From Bradyrhizobium zhanjiangense (lineage in GTDB: Bacteria > Pseudomonadota > Alphaproteobacteria > Rhizobiales > Xanthobacteraceae), in assembly GCF_004114935.1 (NCBI RefSeq), contig NZ_CP022221.1, positions 8,019,001-8,083,000 on the forward strand: 64,000 bases of DNA, given 5' to 3'. The notes beneath the pieces were generated by a model. That model saw nothing but the letters and a program-made list of their open reading frames with translations. It was not told the origin of the DNA and searched no databases. The translations under genes and the position numbers were made by a program. Numbering within the stretch: position 1 is the first letter of the stretch; each line of letters begins with the position of its first letter. Shown in pieces: positions 35,975-43,682 of this stretch.

Positions 35975-37192
35975 TTAGCGCACGGTGACCGGCGCGGGCA
36001 ACGGCGGCACCACCGTCGGCTGCGTGCCCGGGACCGGGCCAGCCTGGGCGGCCATCGGAGCTGGACCAGCAGCACCGGGCGCAGCAGCTCCCGGTGTCGG
36101 CGCGGCGGAGGCGGTCGCCGTTCCCGGCTGCGGGCCGCCCGGCAGCACCACCACACGGGTGCCGACCTTGACGCGGTCGAACAGGTCGGAGACGTCCTCG
36201 TTCAGCATGCCGATACAGCCGGAGGAGACGAACTTGCCGATCGTCGAGGGCTGGTTGGTGCCGTGGATGCGGTAGACGGTCGAGCCGAGATACATCGCGC
36301 GAGCGCCGAGCGGATTGCCGGGGCCGCCGGCCATGAAGCGCGGCAGATAGGGCTGGCGCTCGATCATCTCGGTCGGCGGATGCCAATCCGGCCACTCGGC
36401 CTTGCGGGTAATCTTCTGCACGCCGGTCCAGGTGAAGCCGTCGCGGCCGACGCGGACGCCGTAGCGGATCGCACGGCCGTTGCCGAGCACGTAGTAGAGG
36501 TAGGTGTTGGGCGTATCGACCACGAGCGTGCCAGCCGGCTCCTTGGTCTGGAACGCGACTTCCTGGCGGCGCAGGTTCTGCGGCAACTGCGCCGGCGCAG
36601 CATCAGGCTGCTCCTCGGGCGGCAGCGACGCGACCGTCATCGGCCGACCGTCTGCGCCGACGGGCGGCTGCCCGGCCTGGACCGTACCGGTCGCGGCGGG
36701 ACCACCGACGGCCTCCGGCGGACGCAGGCCGTCATTGGCCGGTGCCTGGCCCTGGGCCGGACGATCGGCATAGATCACCGGGGGCGGACCGGCGGGCCGG
36801 CCGTAGCGGGGATCGTCGGGCGACATCACGGGGCCTTGCGGCGCCGCGGCCGAATAGGCCGGAGCGCCGGCCGGACGGCCATAACGCGGATCATCCGGTG
36901 ACATCACCGGCCCCTGCGGCGGGGCCGCCGAATAGACCGGAGGCGCGCCGGCCGGGCGGCCGTAGCGCGGATCGTCCGCCGGGCCGGGCGCCGGCAGCGA
37001 GGTCTGGGGCATCGCGTCGTCGTCTTCGTCCAGCGCGTCGAAATTCGGCGTGCGGTCGCCTGGGCGATATTCAGCCGGGGCGCCATAGCTCGGCGCCTGC
37101 TGGACCGGATAGCTCTGAGCCTGCGCGAGCGAGGTTCCCGCCGCAGCGACTGTCGCGGCAGCGCATATCGTCAGAAAATGTTTGATCATCAT
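35975..37192 (-). CDS. L,D-transpeptidase (ErfK/YbiS/YcfS/YnhG type)
   Basis: 405 residues. The signal peptide ends near residue 25 (AQA). A Pro/Ala-rich linker follows, with the decapeptide DDPRYGRPAG repeated at 73-82, 100-109 and 126-135. The YkuD domain covers about 220-355, with catalytic Cys326 in SSGCIGM and His310 in HGTNQPSTIG. A second Pro/Ala tail ends the protein. It would link meso-diaminopimelate residues or attach proteins to peptidoglycan in the periplasm. Two tandem ATGs begin the gene. Confidence 0.9.
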   Translation of the reverse strand: MMIKHFLTICAAATVAAAGTSLAQAQSYPVQQAPSYGAPAEYRPGDRTPNFDALDEDDDAMPQTSLPAPGPADDPRYGRPAGAPPVYSAAPPQGPVMSPDDPRYGRPAGAPAYSAAAPQGPVMSPDDPRYGRPAGPPPVIYADRPAQGQAPANDGLRPPEAVGGPAATGTVQAGQPPVGADGRPMTVASLPPEEQPDAAPAQLPQNLRRQEVAFQTKEPAGTLVVDTPNTYLYYVLGNGRAIRYGVRVGRDGFTWTGVQKITRKAEWPDWHPPTEMIERQPYLPRFMAGGPGNPLGARAMYLGSTVYRIHGTNQPSTIGKFVSSGCIGMLNEDVSDLFDRVKVGTRVVVLPGGPQPGTATASAAPTPGAAAPGAAGPAPMAAQAGPVPGTQPTVVPPLPAPVTVR

Positions 37193-37510
37193 CGCTCTTG
37201 TATAGTCCCCAAAGCCCGACCGGACCGTTAACGGCCAGATGACCGAAGATAGCGGCACATTCAAGACATATCAGGCGTATTTGCGCCGGATTTGCCGATT
37301 TGTGATCCGCAAGACTACCGTTGCCCCATTGCATCACGGGGCAGAAATCGCATCGCGCCGTCAATTGCCGGAGTCCTCGGGCCCGAATTTTAGGGAACGG
37401 CGGAGAGGCGTTGCGATATGGTCGAATCAGCCTGATTCGTCACCGCTTTGAGCTCCGATCCCGGCGTGGCGAACGCGGCAATCAGTACCGTCACCGCGTT
37501 CAGATGGCTC
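37193..37510. other. Gene-free stretch, divergent promoters
   Basis: Lies between the divergent L,D-transpeptidase gene and the Pro/Ala-rich gene. It contains GTTAACGG and other AT-poor sequence; I see no repeat or RNA motif. Confidence 0.5.
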
Positions 37511-38341
37511 ATGGGCCCTGGCCCCAACCCGGGGCGGAAATTCGTAACCCGACCGATGCTTCCCGGCTTTCGCTTCCTGTTTGCCGCGATCCTGCTGTCA
37601 ACCTCCATCCTGGTGTTCGGCCTAGGCGCCGCCGCGCTGCTCCGGGCGAGCCATGAGCAGTATGCCAGCAACCCCGCCTGGCGGAACGGCCCGCAGGAGC
37701 AGGTGTTTGCGCAGGCTCCCGAGCCGGCTCAGCCGGTGCTCGCGGTATTACAGCCGGAGCCGGAAGTGACCGCCGAGCCCACGCCGTCGCTGCGTGACCA
37801 GATACCGACCATCGGCTTGCCGGCGAACGGGCCCGAGCAAGCCGCCACGCCGACGACCGAGACCGAAGTTCAGCCTCAGGTCACTGAAGCCGTGTCTGAA
37901 GCCCAGGCTCCGACCACCGAACCGGCCACACCCGAGCCGACGACGGAAGCCGCAGCGCCAACGGCCACCGACACGCTCACCCCGGCCGACACCACGGCAT
38001 CGATTCCCGAGACGCAGCCTGCTGCCGCCGCGACCGCCAGCGAGCCGGCGCCGGCTGATTCCAGTGTTGCCCCTGATGCCAGTGTTGCCCTGGCCTCCTC
38101 GGCGCTCGATGCCGCCGCGGCCAAGATGGCCGCGCTGAACGATCCGGCGGCGACGAAGGACACACCGACGAAAGCCAAGGCGGACATCAAGGCGGACAGC
38201 AAGGCGACCAAGCGCAAGGCGAAGGCCAAGAAACGGCACCGCGTGGTGCAGCGTCCGCCGCCTCAGCAATTGCAGCAACAGCTCAATCCGTTCGGACAGC
38301 AGCAGCCGGCCTTCGCCACAACGACCGCACGCACGCGCTGA
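37511..38341 (+). CDS. Membrane-anchored Pro/Ala/Thr-rich hypothetical protein
   Basis: 276 residues from ATG 37511; a TTG at 37448 is also open. One membrane span at about residues 22-45 (FRFLFAAILLSTSILVFG). The long following part is a Thr/Pro/Ala/Glu low-complexity linker, then a Lys/Arg-rich stretch (TKRKAKAKKRHRV) and a Gln/Pro-rich end. The layout resembles a cell-envelope protein whose basic end could contact peptidoglycan or nucleic acid. No domain is recognised. Confidence 0.65.
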   Translation: MGPGPNPGRKFVTRPMLPGFRFLFAAILLSTSILVFGLGAAALLRASHEQYASNPAWRNGPQEQVFAQAPEPAQPVLAVLQPEPEVTAEPTPSLRDQIPTIGLPANGPEQAATPTTETEVQPQVTEAVSEAQAPTTEPATPEPTTEAAAPTATDTLTPADTTASIPETQPAAAATASEPAPADSSVAPDASVALASSALDAAAAKMAALNDPAATKDTPTKAKADIKADSKATKRKAKAKKRHRVVQRPPPQQLQQQLNPFGQQQPAFATTTARTR

Positions 38342-38405
38342 CGCTCCTTCTTCGCCTCTCCCCGCAAGCGGGGCGAGGGAGTGAACCGTCGCTGCGGCGA
38401 CGAGG

Positions 38406-39263
38406 TTACGCCGGCCCGGTCGCGATCGGCGGGCCGCCGGCCTGGCCCCATTCCGACCACGAGCCGTCATAGAGCGCGGTGTCGGTGATGCCGAGGCGAT
38501 AGAGCGCCAGCGTCAGCACGCCGGCCGAGACGCCCGAGCCGCAACTCGTCACGATCGGCTCGTCTAACTTGACGCCGGCGCCGGTGAAGGCTGCGCGGAG
38601 ATCGTCGAGCGGCTTCATCGTGCCGGTCGCGGCATCGAACAGGAGATTGTAGGGCACGTTGCGGGCGCCGGGGATGTGGCCGGAGCGGATGCCCGGCCGC
38701 GGCTCCGGCGCGCGGCCCTCGAAACGATCGGCGGCGCGTGCGTCGATTACCTGCTCGGCGTGACTTGCGACGTTGGCGATCAGCTGCTGCATGCTGCGCA
38801 CGCGTTTTGAATCGTAGCTCGCCTTGAACGTCGCGGGCTTCGGCTTCACCTCGCCGCTCTCGACGGGGCGGCCCTCAGCGCGCCACTTCTTCAGGCCGCC
38901 ATTGAGGATGCGCACATTGCCGTGGCCATAGGACAGGAACATCCACCATGCACGCGGCGCCGCGACCCAGCCGCCGGCATCGTAGATCACGACCGTGTCG
39001 GCATTGGAAATGCCGAGATTGCCGATGTCACGGCCGAACTGCTCGGCGCTCGGAAACATGTGCGGCAACGGATTGGAATGATCCGACACCGCATCGACGT
39101 CGAAGAACACGGCGCCGGGCAGACGCGCGGCGAGATAGTCGTCCTTCGGCAGCGGCAGCACGCCGGGGAGCTTGAAGCTGGCGTCGAGCACCTTGACGTT
39201 GGCCTCGCCAATGTGCGCTGCGAGCCATTCGGTAGAGACGAGGGGGTCGGTGGGGGTGGTCAT
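38406..39263 (-). CDS. sseA: 3-mercaptopyruvate sulfurtransferase
   Basis: 285 residues in two rhodanese domains. The catalytic Cys241 lies in TSCGSGVSAGVL, the CGSGV(T/S)A form of mercaptopyruvate sulfurtransferases rather than thiosulfate ones. The first domain lacks a Cys at the equivalent place, as usual. Cysteine-derived mercaptopyruvate would donate sulfur to an acceptor. A second rhodanese gene follows upstream in the same direction after a 162-bp repeat-bearing gap. Confidence 0.9.
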   Translation of the reverse strand: MTTPTDPLVSTEWLAAHIGEANVKVLDASFKLPGVLPLPKDDYLAARLPGAVFFDVDAVSDHSNPLPHMFPSAEQFGRDIGNLGISNADTVVIYDAGGWVAAPRAWWMFLSYGHGNVRILNGGLKKWRAEGRPVESGEVKPKPATFKASYDSKRVRSMQQLIANVASHAEQVIDARAADRFEGRAPEPRPGIRSGHIPGARNVPYNLLFDAATGTMKPLDDLRAAFTGAGVKLDEPIVTSCGSGVSAGVLTLALYRLGITDTALYDGSWSEWGQAGGPPIATGPA

Positions 39264-39275
39264 GCGATGTCTTCC

Positions 39276-39402
39276 TTGTCATTCCGGGGCGTGCGCAGCA
39301 CGAGCTCTGATGCGCAATTGCGCATCAGAGAATCCATCGTGCGACAGCGTTGGTGGATGAATGGATTCCGGGCTCGCGACTTCGTCGCGCCCCGGAATGA
39401 CG
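39276..39402. repeat. GTCATTCCGGGGCG palindromic repeat
   Basis: TTGTCATTCCGGGGCG at the left pairs with CGCCCCGGAATGAC at the right, and GCGCAATTGCGC forms an internal hairpin. It lies between sseA and the rhodanese gene. Confidence 0.85.
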
Positions 39403-39424
39403 GATGAGAGAGTGGTGTGCGCCC

Positions 39425-39838
39425 TCACCCCTTCTTCTTCGGCTCCCACTGCTCGGTCGGCCCGCCGGCATCGCGCCAGGCGGCGTAGCCGCCGGCGATG
39501 TGGGCGACGGGCTTGAGGCCCATGTCCTGCGCGGTCTTGGCGGCGAGCGCGGAGCGCAGGCCGCCGGCGCAGTGGAAGACGAACTTCTTGTCCTCCTGGA
39601 AGATCGGTTTCGCGTAGGGGCTCTGCGGATCGATCCAGAATTCGAGCATGCCGCGGGTGCAGGCGAACGCGCCCGGGATGCGGCCCTCGCGCTCGATCTC
39701 GCGGGGGTCGCGGATGTCGACGATGACGACGTCACCGTTCTTGGAGATCTCGATGGCGTCCTTGGCGCTGAGCGTCTCGATCTCGGCATTGGCCTCGTCG
39801 ATCAGCGCCTTGATGCCGCGGGTGATGGTCTGGGCCAT
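39425..39838 (-). CDS. Single-domain rhodanese
   Basis: 137 residues. One rhodanese domain with the active Cys90 in FHCAGGLRSALAAKT; the six-residue loop CAGGLRS is the thiosulfate/persulfide type. The domain is preceded by IVDIRDPREIEREGRIPGA. It is upstream of sseA in the same direction and could pass persulfide sulfur to it or to another acceptor; that link is inference. A large repeat lies before its start. Confidence 0.88.
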   Translation of the reverse strand: MAQTITRGIKALIDEANAEIETLSAKDAIEISKNGDVVIVDIRDPREIEREGRIPGAFACTRGMLEFWIDPQSPYAKPIFQEDKKFVFHCAGGLRSALAAKTAQDMGLKPVAHIAGGYAAWRDAGGPTEQWEPKKKG

Positions 39839-39893
39839 ATGGTTCTCCCTCTTGTTACGTCGTCACCCCAAGCGATCTGCCGGAGGTGGAGGT

Positions 39894-40048
39894 CACCTCT
39901 CCCGCTTGCGGGAGAGGTCGACGCGCCCCGGGCGATGCGAAGCATCGTCCCGAGCGCGGCGGGTGAGGGCTCTCTCCTCTTGGGGAAGCCTCGCTCGTGG
40001 AGAGACCCTCTCCCCAGCCCTCCCCCGCAAGCGGGGGAGGGAGCGCAG
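39894..40048. repeat. CTCCCGCTTGCGGGAG-family repeat
   Basis: Starts CCTCTCCCGCTTGCGGGAGA and ends CCTCCCCCGCAAGCGGGGGA-like; the inner part has GGGCGATGCGAAGCATCGTCCC. Its left half is nearly identical to the interior of the MITE-like element at 18606-18870. Confidence 0.85.
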
Positions 40049-40081
40049 TCCCGTCGCCGATCGAGCCGGACTAACTATGCA

Positions 40082-41257
40082 TCAGTGCGTCAATTCCTTC
40101 ATCGCACCTTCCAGACCTTCGATCGTGATCGGATACATGCGGTTGGCGAAGATGCGTTTGATGATGGTGGTCGATTCCGAATAGTCCCAATGCTTCTGCT
40201 GCACCGGGTTCAGCCACACCGCATGCGGATAGGTGCGGATGATGCGATCGAGCCAGACCGAGCCGGGCTCCTCGTTGACGTGCTCGACCGAGCCGCCCGG
40301 CACCATGATCTCGTAAGGGCTCATCGAGGCGTCGCCGACGAACACGACCTTGTAGTCGTGCGGGTATTTGTGCAGCACGTCCCAGGTCGGCGTGCGGTCA
40401 GTGAAGCGGCGCTTGTTCTGCTTCCACACGCCTTCATAGAGGCAGTTGTGGAAGTAGAAGTATTCCATGTGCTTGAACTCGCTCTTCGCCGCCGAGAACA
40501 GCTCCTCGACCTGCTCGATATGCGCGTCCATCGAGCCGCCGATGTCGAAGAACACAAGCAGCTTCACCGCGTTGCGCCGCTCGGGGCGCATGTGCACGTC
40601 GAGATAGCCGTGATTGGCGGTCTCGCGGATCGTGGTGTCGAGATCGAGTTCGTCAGGCGCACCGGTGCGCGCGAACTTGCGCAGGCGGCGCAGCGCCACC
40701 TTGATGTTGCGGATGCCGAGCTCGACATTGCCGTCCAAGTCCTTGAACTCGCGCTTGTCCCATACCTTCACGGCGCGGTTGTTGCGGTTCTTCTCCTGGC
40801 CGATGCGCACGCCTTCAGGGTTGTAGCCGTGCGCGCCGAACGGCGAGGTGCCGGCGGTGCCGATCCACTTCGAGCCGCCCTGGTGCCGGCCCTTCTGCTC
40901 CTCGAGCCGCTTCTTCAACGTCTCCATGAGCTTGTCCCAGCCCATGGCCTCGATCTGCTTCTTCTCTTCCTCGGTGAGGTATTTCTCGGCGAGCTTCTTC
41001 AGCCACTCCTCGGGGATCTCCGCCTTCTCCATGGCATCGAGCAGGCTTTCCAGCCCCTTGAACACCGTGCTGAAGACGCGATCGAACTTGTCGAGGTTGC
41101 GCTCGTCCTTCACCAGCGAGGCGCGCGACAGATAGTAGAAATTCTCGACCGTGTAGTCCGCGAGGTCAGCGTCGAGCGCCTCCATCAGCGTGAGGTATTC
41201 GCGCAGCGTCACAGGGACCTGCGCGTCGCGCAGAGAGGTGAAGAATTGCAGGAACAT
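40082..41257 (-). CDS. VWA (CoxE-like) domain protein
   Basis: 391 residues. The C-terminal von Willebrand A domain begins at about residue 225 with the metal motif DIGGS (238-242, D-x-G-x-S). The N-terminal part is helical and Lys/Glu-rich. The start at ATG 41257 fits family length; a longer frame (to 42523) runs antisense to the MoxR gene and is not coding. VWA proteins commonly pair with MoxR ATPases as metal-insertion or complex-assembly helpers. Here the partner MoxR gene is divergent, separated by a small YeaQ-like gene. Confidence 0.88.
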   Translation of the reverse strand: MFLQFFTSLRDAQVPVTLREYLTLMEALDADLADYTVENFYYLSRASLVKDERNLDKFDRVFSTVFKGLESLLDAMEKAEIPEEWLKKLAEKYLTEEEKKQIEAMGWDKLMETLKKRLEEQKGRHQGGSKWIGTAGTSPFGAHGYNPEGVRIGQEKNRNNRAVKVWDKREFKDLDGNVELGIRNIKVALRRLRKFARTGAPDELDLDTTIRETANHGYLDVHMRPERRNAVKLLVFFDIGGSMDAHIEQVEELFSAAKSEFKHMEYFYFHNCLYEGVWKQNKRRFTDRTPTWDVLHKYPHDYKVVFVGDASMSPYEIMVPGGSVEHVNEEPGSVWLDRIIRTYPHAVWLNPVQQKHWDYSESTTIIKRIFANRMYPITIEGLEGAMKELTH

Positions 41258-41381
41258 GGATGACAGATTGCCCGTCGGGTGGCGAACGTCAAGGGGCGGA
41301 GGCCACTGCTCCGCGCTGGACCGGGAGGCTTTTTGCTCTAGAATTGGTGGCCATACGGGGCTGTTTTGGGGGACGTTTGCA

Positions 41382-41627
41382 ATGGGAATTGTCGCAGCGC
41401 TCATCATCGGCGCAATCGCCGGCTGGCTGGCGGGCAAGATTGTCCACGGGGCGGGATTTGGGCTGATCGGCAACATGGTCGTCGGCATCATCGGCGCGCT
41501 GGTGGCGAGTTGGGTGCTGCCGCAGCTGCATATCGCGCTCGCCACCGGCACGGTCGGCGCCATCGTGGACGCCACAATCGGCGCGGTGATTGTGCTGGTC
41601 ATCCTTTCGCTGATAAGACGGGTCTGA
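41382..41627 (+). CDS. GlsB/YeaQ/YmgE family membrane protein
   Basis: 81 residues with about three membrane segments and many Gly (GAIAGWLAGKIVHGAGFGLIG, split here). The family was named transglycosylase-associated but its role is unknown; several members are stress-induced. ATG follows GGGGGACGTTTGCA. It lies in the intergenic region between the VWA and MoxR genes and precedes the MoxR gene by 95 bp. Confidence 0.85.
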   Translation: MGIVAALIIGAIAGWLAGKIVHGAGFGLIGNMVVGIIGALVASWVLPQLHIALATGTVGAIVDATIGAVIVLVILSLIRRV

Positions 41628-41722
41628 AAGCCTGACCGAACCAGGAACGGCCGCCACGCGCGGCCGTTCCCTTGTCGCGACCGGGGCCTGCGCCTCACGC
41701 CGACGATACCCAAGGACACGCA

Positions 41723-42565
41723 ATGAAATTTACGGGCACCAAGGACTATGTTGCGACCGACGATCTCAAGGTCGCCGTCAACGCCTCGATCGTGCTGGAG
41801 CGCCCGCTCCTGGTGAAGGGCGAGCCGGGCACCGGCAAGACCGTGCTGGCCGAGGAAGTGGCGAAGGCGCTGAACGCGCCGCTTTTGACTTGGCACATCA
41901 AGTCCACCACCAAGGCGCAGCAGGGCCTCTACGAATACGACGCGGTGTCGCGCCTGCGCGACAGCCAGCTCGGCGATGCCCGCGTCTCCGACATCAAGAA
42001 CTACATCAAGCGCGGCAAGCTCTGGGAAGCCTTCACCAGCGAGCAGCGCCCGGTGCTGCTGATCGACGAGATCGACAAGGCCGACATCGAGTTTCCGAAC
42101 GACCTGCTGCTCGAGCTCGACCGCATGGAATTCCATGTCTACGAGACCGGCGAGACGATCAAGGCCAAGCAGCGCCCGATCATGATGATCACCTCCAACA
42201 ACGAGAAGGAGCTTCCGGACGCTTTCCTGCGCCGCTGCTTCTTCCACTACATCAAGTTCCCCGATGCCGACACCATGGGCCGCATCGTCGACGTCCACTT
42301 CCCCGGCATCAAGAAGCGCCTGGTCGAGGAGGCGCTGCGCATCTTCTTCGAAGTGCGCGAGGTGCCGGGCCTGAAGAAGAAGCCGTCGACGTCGGAGCTT
42401 TTGGATTGGCTCAAGCTGCTGCTCAACGAGGACATGAGCGTCGAGCAACTGCGCGAGCGCGACCCGCGCAAACTGATCCCGCCCCTGCACGGCGCCTTGC
42501 TCAAGAACGAGCAGGACGTGCACCTGTTCGAGCGGCTGGCGTTTTTGAGCCGAAGGGAGGTGTAG
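41723..42565 (+). CDS. MoxR family AAA ATPase
   Basis: 280 residues. Walker A is GEPGTGKT (33-40) and Walker B is PVLLIDEIDKAD (about 107-118), with sensor residues in the MMITSNNEKELPDAFLRRC segment. MoxR proteins act with VWA proteins to mature enzyme complexes; the CoxE-like VWA gene is divergent at 40082-41257. The ATG at 41723 follows CCAAGGACACGCA. Its target enzyme is not visible nearby. Confidence 0.92.
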   Translation: MKFTGTKDYVATDDLKVAVNASIVLERPLLVKGEPGTGKTVLAEEVAKALNAPLLTWHIKSTTKAQQGLYEYDAVSRLRDSQLGDARVSDIKNYIKRGKLWEAFTSEQRPVLLIDEIDKADIEFPNDLLLELDRMEFHVYETGETIKAKQRPIMMITSNNEKELPDAFLRRCFFHYIKFPDADTMGRIVDVHFPGIKKRLVEEALRIFFEVREVPGLKKKPSTSELLDWLKLLLNEDMSVEQLRERDPRKLIPPLHGALLKNEQDVHLFERLAFLSRREV

Positions 42566-42591
42566 ACCTCGCTGCCGACCACACTCTCGGT

Positions 42592-42717
42592 GTCGTCCTG
42601 GCGAAAGCCAGGACCCATACCGCGTGATCTATCGATTGCGGATAGTCGGCGTACCGAACGACCAGTCTTCGTCAAACCGCTCCCTGGGTAATGGGTCCTG
42701 GCTTTCGCCAGGACGCC
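42592..42717 (-). repeat. 127-bp-type element with long terminal inverted repeats, copy 3 (inverted)
   Basis: Same ends as copies at 18965 and 19932, but the interior is in the opposite orientation (CCGCGTGATCTATCGATT ... AGTCTTCGTCAAACC). It follows the MoxR gene. Confidence 0.88.
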
Positions 42718-42747
42718 GTCGCAGAAGCATTCGCGTTCTCTCCCCTT

Positions 42748-42865
42748 CGTCATTGCGAGCGTAGCGACTTGTCCGCCGAAGCCTTGGCGTAGGCGGAAGC
42801 AATCCAGAATCCCTCCGCGGAACGATTCTGGATTGCTTCGTCGCAAGGGCTCCTCGCAATGACGG
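42748..42865. repeat. CGTCATTGCGAG-family palindromic repeat
   Basis: CGTCATTGCGAGCG at the left pairs with CTCGCAATGACG at the right; GAAGCAATCCAGAAT pairs with ATTCTGGATTGCTTC. A CCGAAGCCTTGGCG segment in the left half is not found in the shorter copies. Confidence 0.88.
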
Positions 42866-42889
42866 AGCGAGGGGCAACGGCGTCGTTCT

Positions 42890-43560
42890 CCACTTCACAT
42901 CTGCGTTGCAGACACGGCTTCGCATCCTCGCGGCGCATTTCGCCCGAGCTTTGCTCTCTCCATCGCCCCCAAAGAAAGAGGGCGCAGGGAAGGCCGGGTG
43001 CCGGCTGGCACCCACGGTCCGCTGTGCGAAGGCACACGCAGAAAAACTGCACAGCGGCATACAGGTGAAGCCGAACACACGGCCTTCCCTGCGCAGTGGT
43101 CGGACGGCTTATGCCGCGCTCTCCCGGGAGCCGAGTTCCTTCTGGCCTCCCTCACCCCAGCGAAAGTCGCCGGCATCGCGCCGGTTGACGCCAATGCCGC
43201 ATCCGCCAAGGCTTGACCGTAGCAACGACGGCCAGGACCACACGGTTTTGCCGTACGCACGGTTCGCTATGCGCCGCAGTTTTTCCAACCCTGTCGACGG
43301 AGCCGGAAACTTGCTGGCGAGACGAACCTGACAGCGCCGCTCGTCCGCACGAAAGCCTCGGGCTCACGGAGAGCAATCCGCCCTACCCGCACATCTCGTG
43401 CACGACGCTGCCGCGTCCACCGCAACCCGGCCCGCGTTTCGAACGACCTCGCGAACCGCCCCTCTTCCTCGGGGCCGGGCTGTTTCGACTTATGCCGCAA
43501 TTCCGAATTTCGGTAAAGTGGAATATTCTTATGCGGAGGGGTTGACGAACGAGCGACACA
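42890..43560. repeat. Long gene-free repeat-like block with nested perfect inverted repeats
   Basis: GCGCAGGGAAGGCCG (42982-42996) is exactly complementary to CGGCCTTCCCTGCGC (43080-43094). Inside it CCGCTGTGC (43019-43027) pairs exactly with GCACAGCGG (43049-43057). Short open frames run through on both strands but look like chance translations. I recall similar sequence as a recurring intergenic piece in Bradyrhizobium genomes, often mis-annotated as small proteins. Confidence 0.6.
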
Positions 43561-43568
43561 GCAAAATT

Positions 43569-43682
43569 CGTAGGGTGGGTTAGCGTCAGCGTAACCCACC
43601 TCTTTCGTTTCCACACTGACAGAAATGGTGGGTTACGCCAGCGGACTGCGCTTTGCGCAGCCGCCCGCTAACCCACCCTACG
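43569..43682. repeat. CGTAGGGTGGGTTAG palindromic repeat
   Basis: CGTAGGGTGGGTTAGCG at the left pairs with CGCTAACCCACCCTACG at the right; the inner parts GGTGGGTTACGC and GCGTAACCCACC also pair. The right end contains the stop codon of the GMC gene. Confidence 0.88.

Noticed and set aside
39404..41263. 619-codon plus-strand frame
   Set aside because: It is the complement of the rhodanese and VWA genes; high GC gives long antisense frames. Its translation is rich in Arg/His/Ala/Leu without domain motifs.
40082..42523. 813-codon frame that would extend the VWA protein far upstream
   Set aside because: The upstream part runs antisense through the YeaQ-like and MoxR genes and has no family match; the VWA family begins at MFLQFFTS (41257).
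42906..43331. Overlapping short frames on both strands of the gene-free block
   Set aside because: Composition and lack of ribosome sites do not support coding; the sequence is better explained as a folded repeat.
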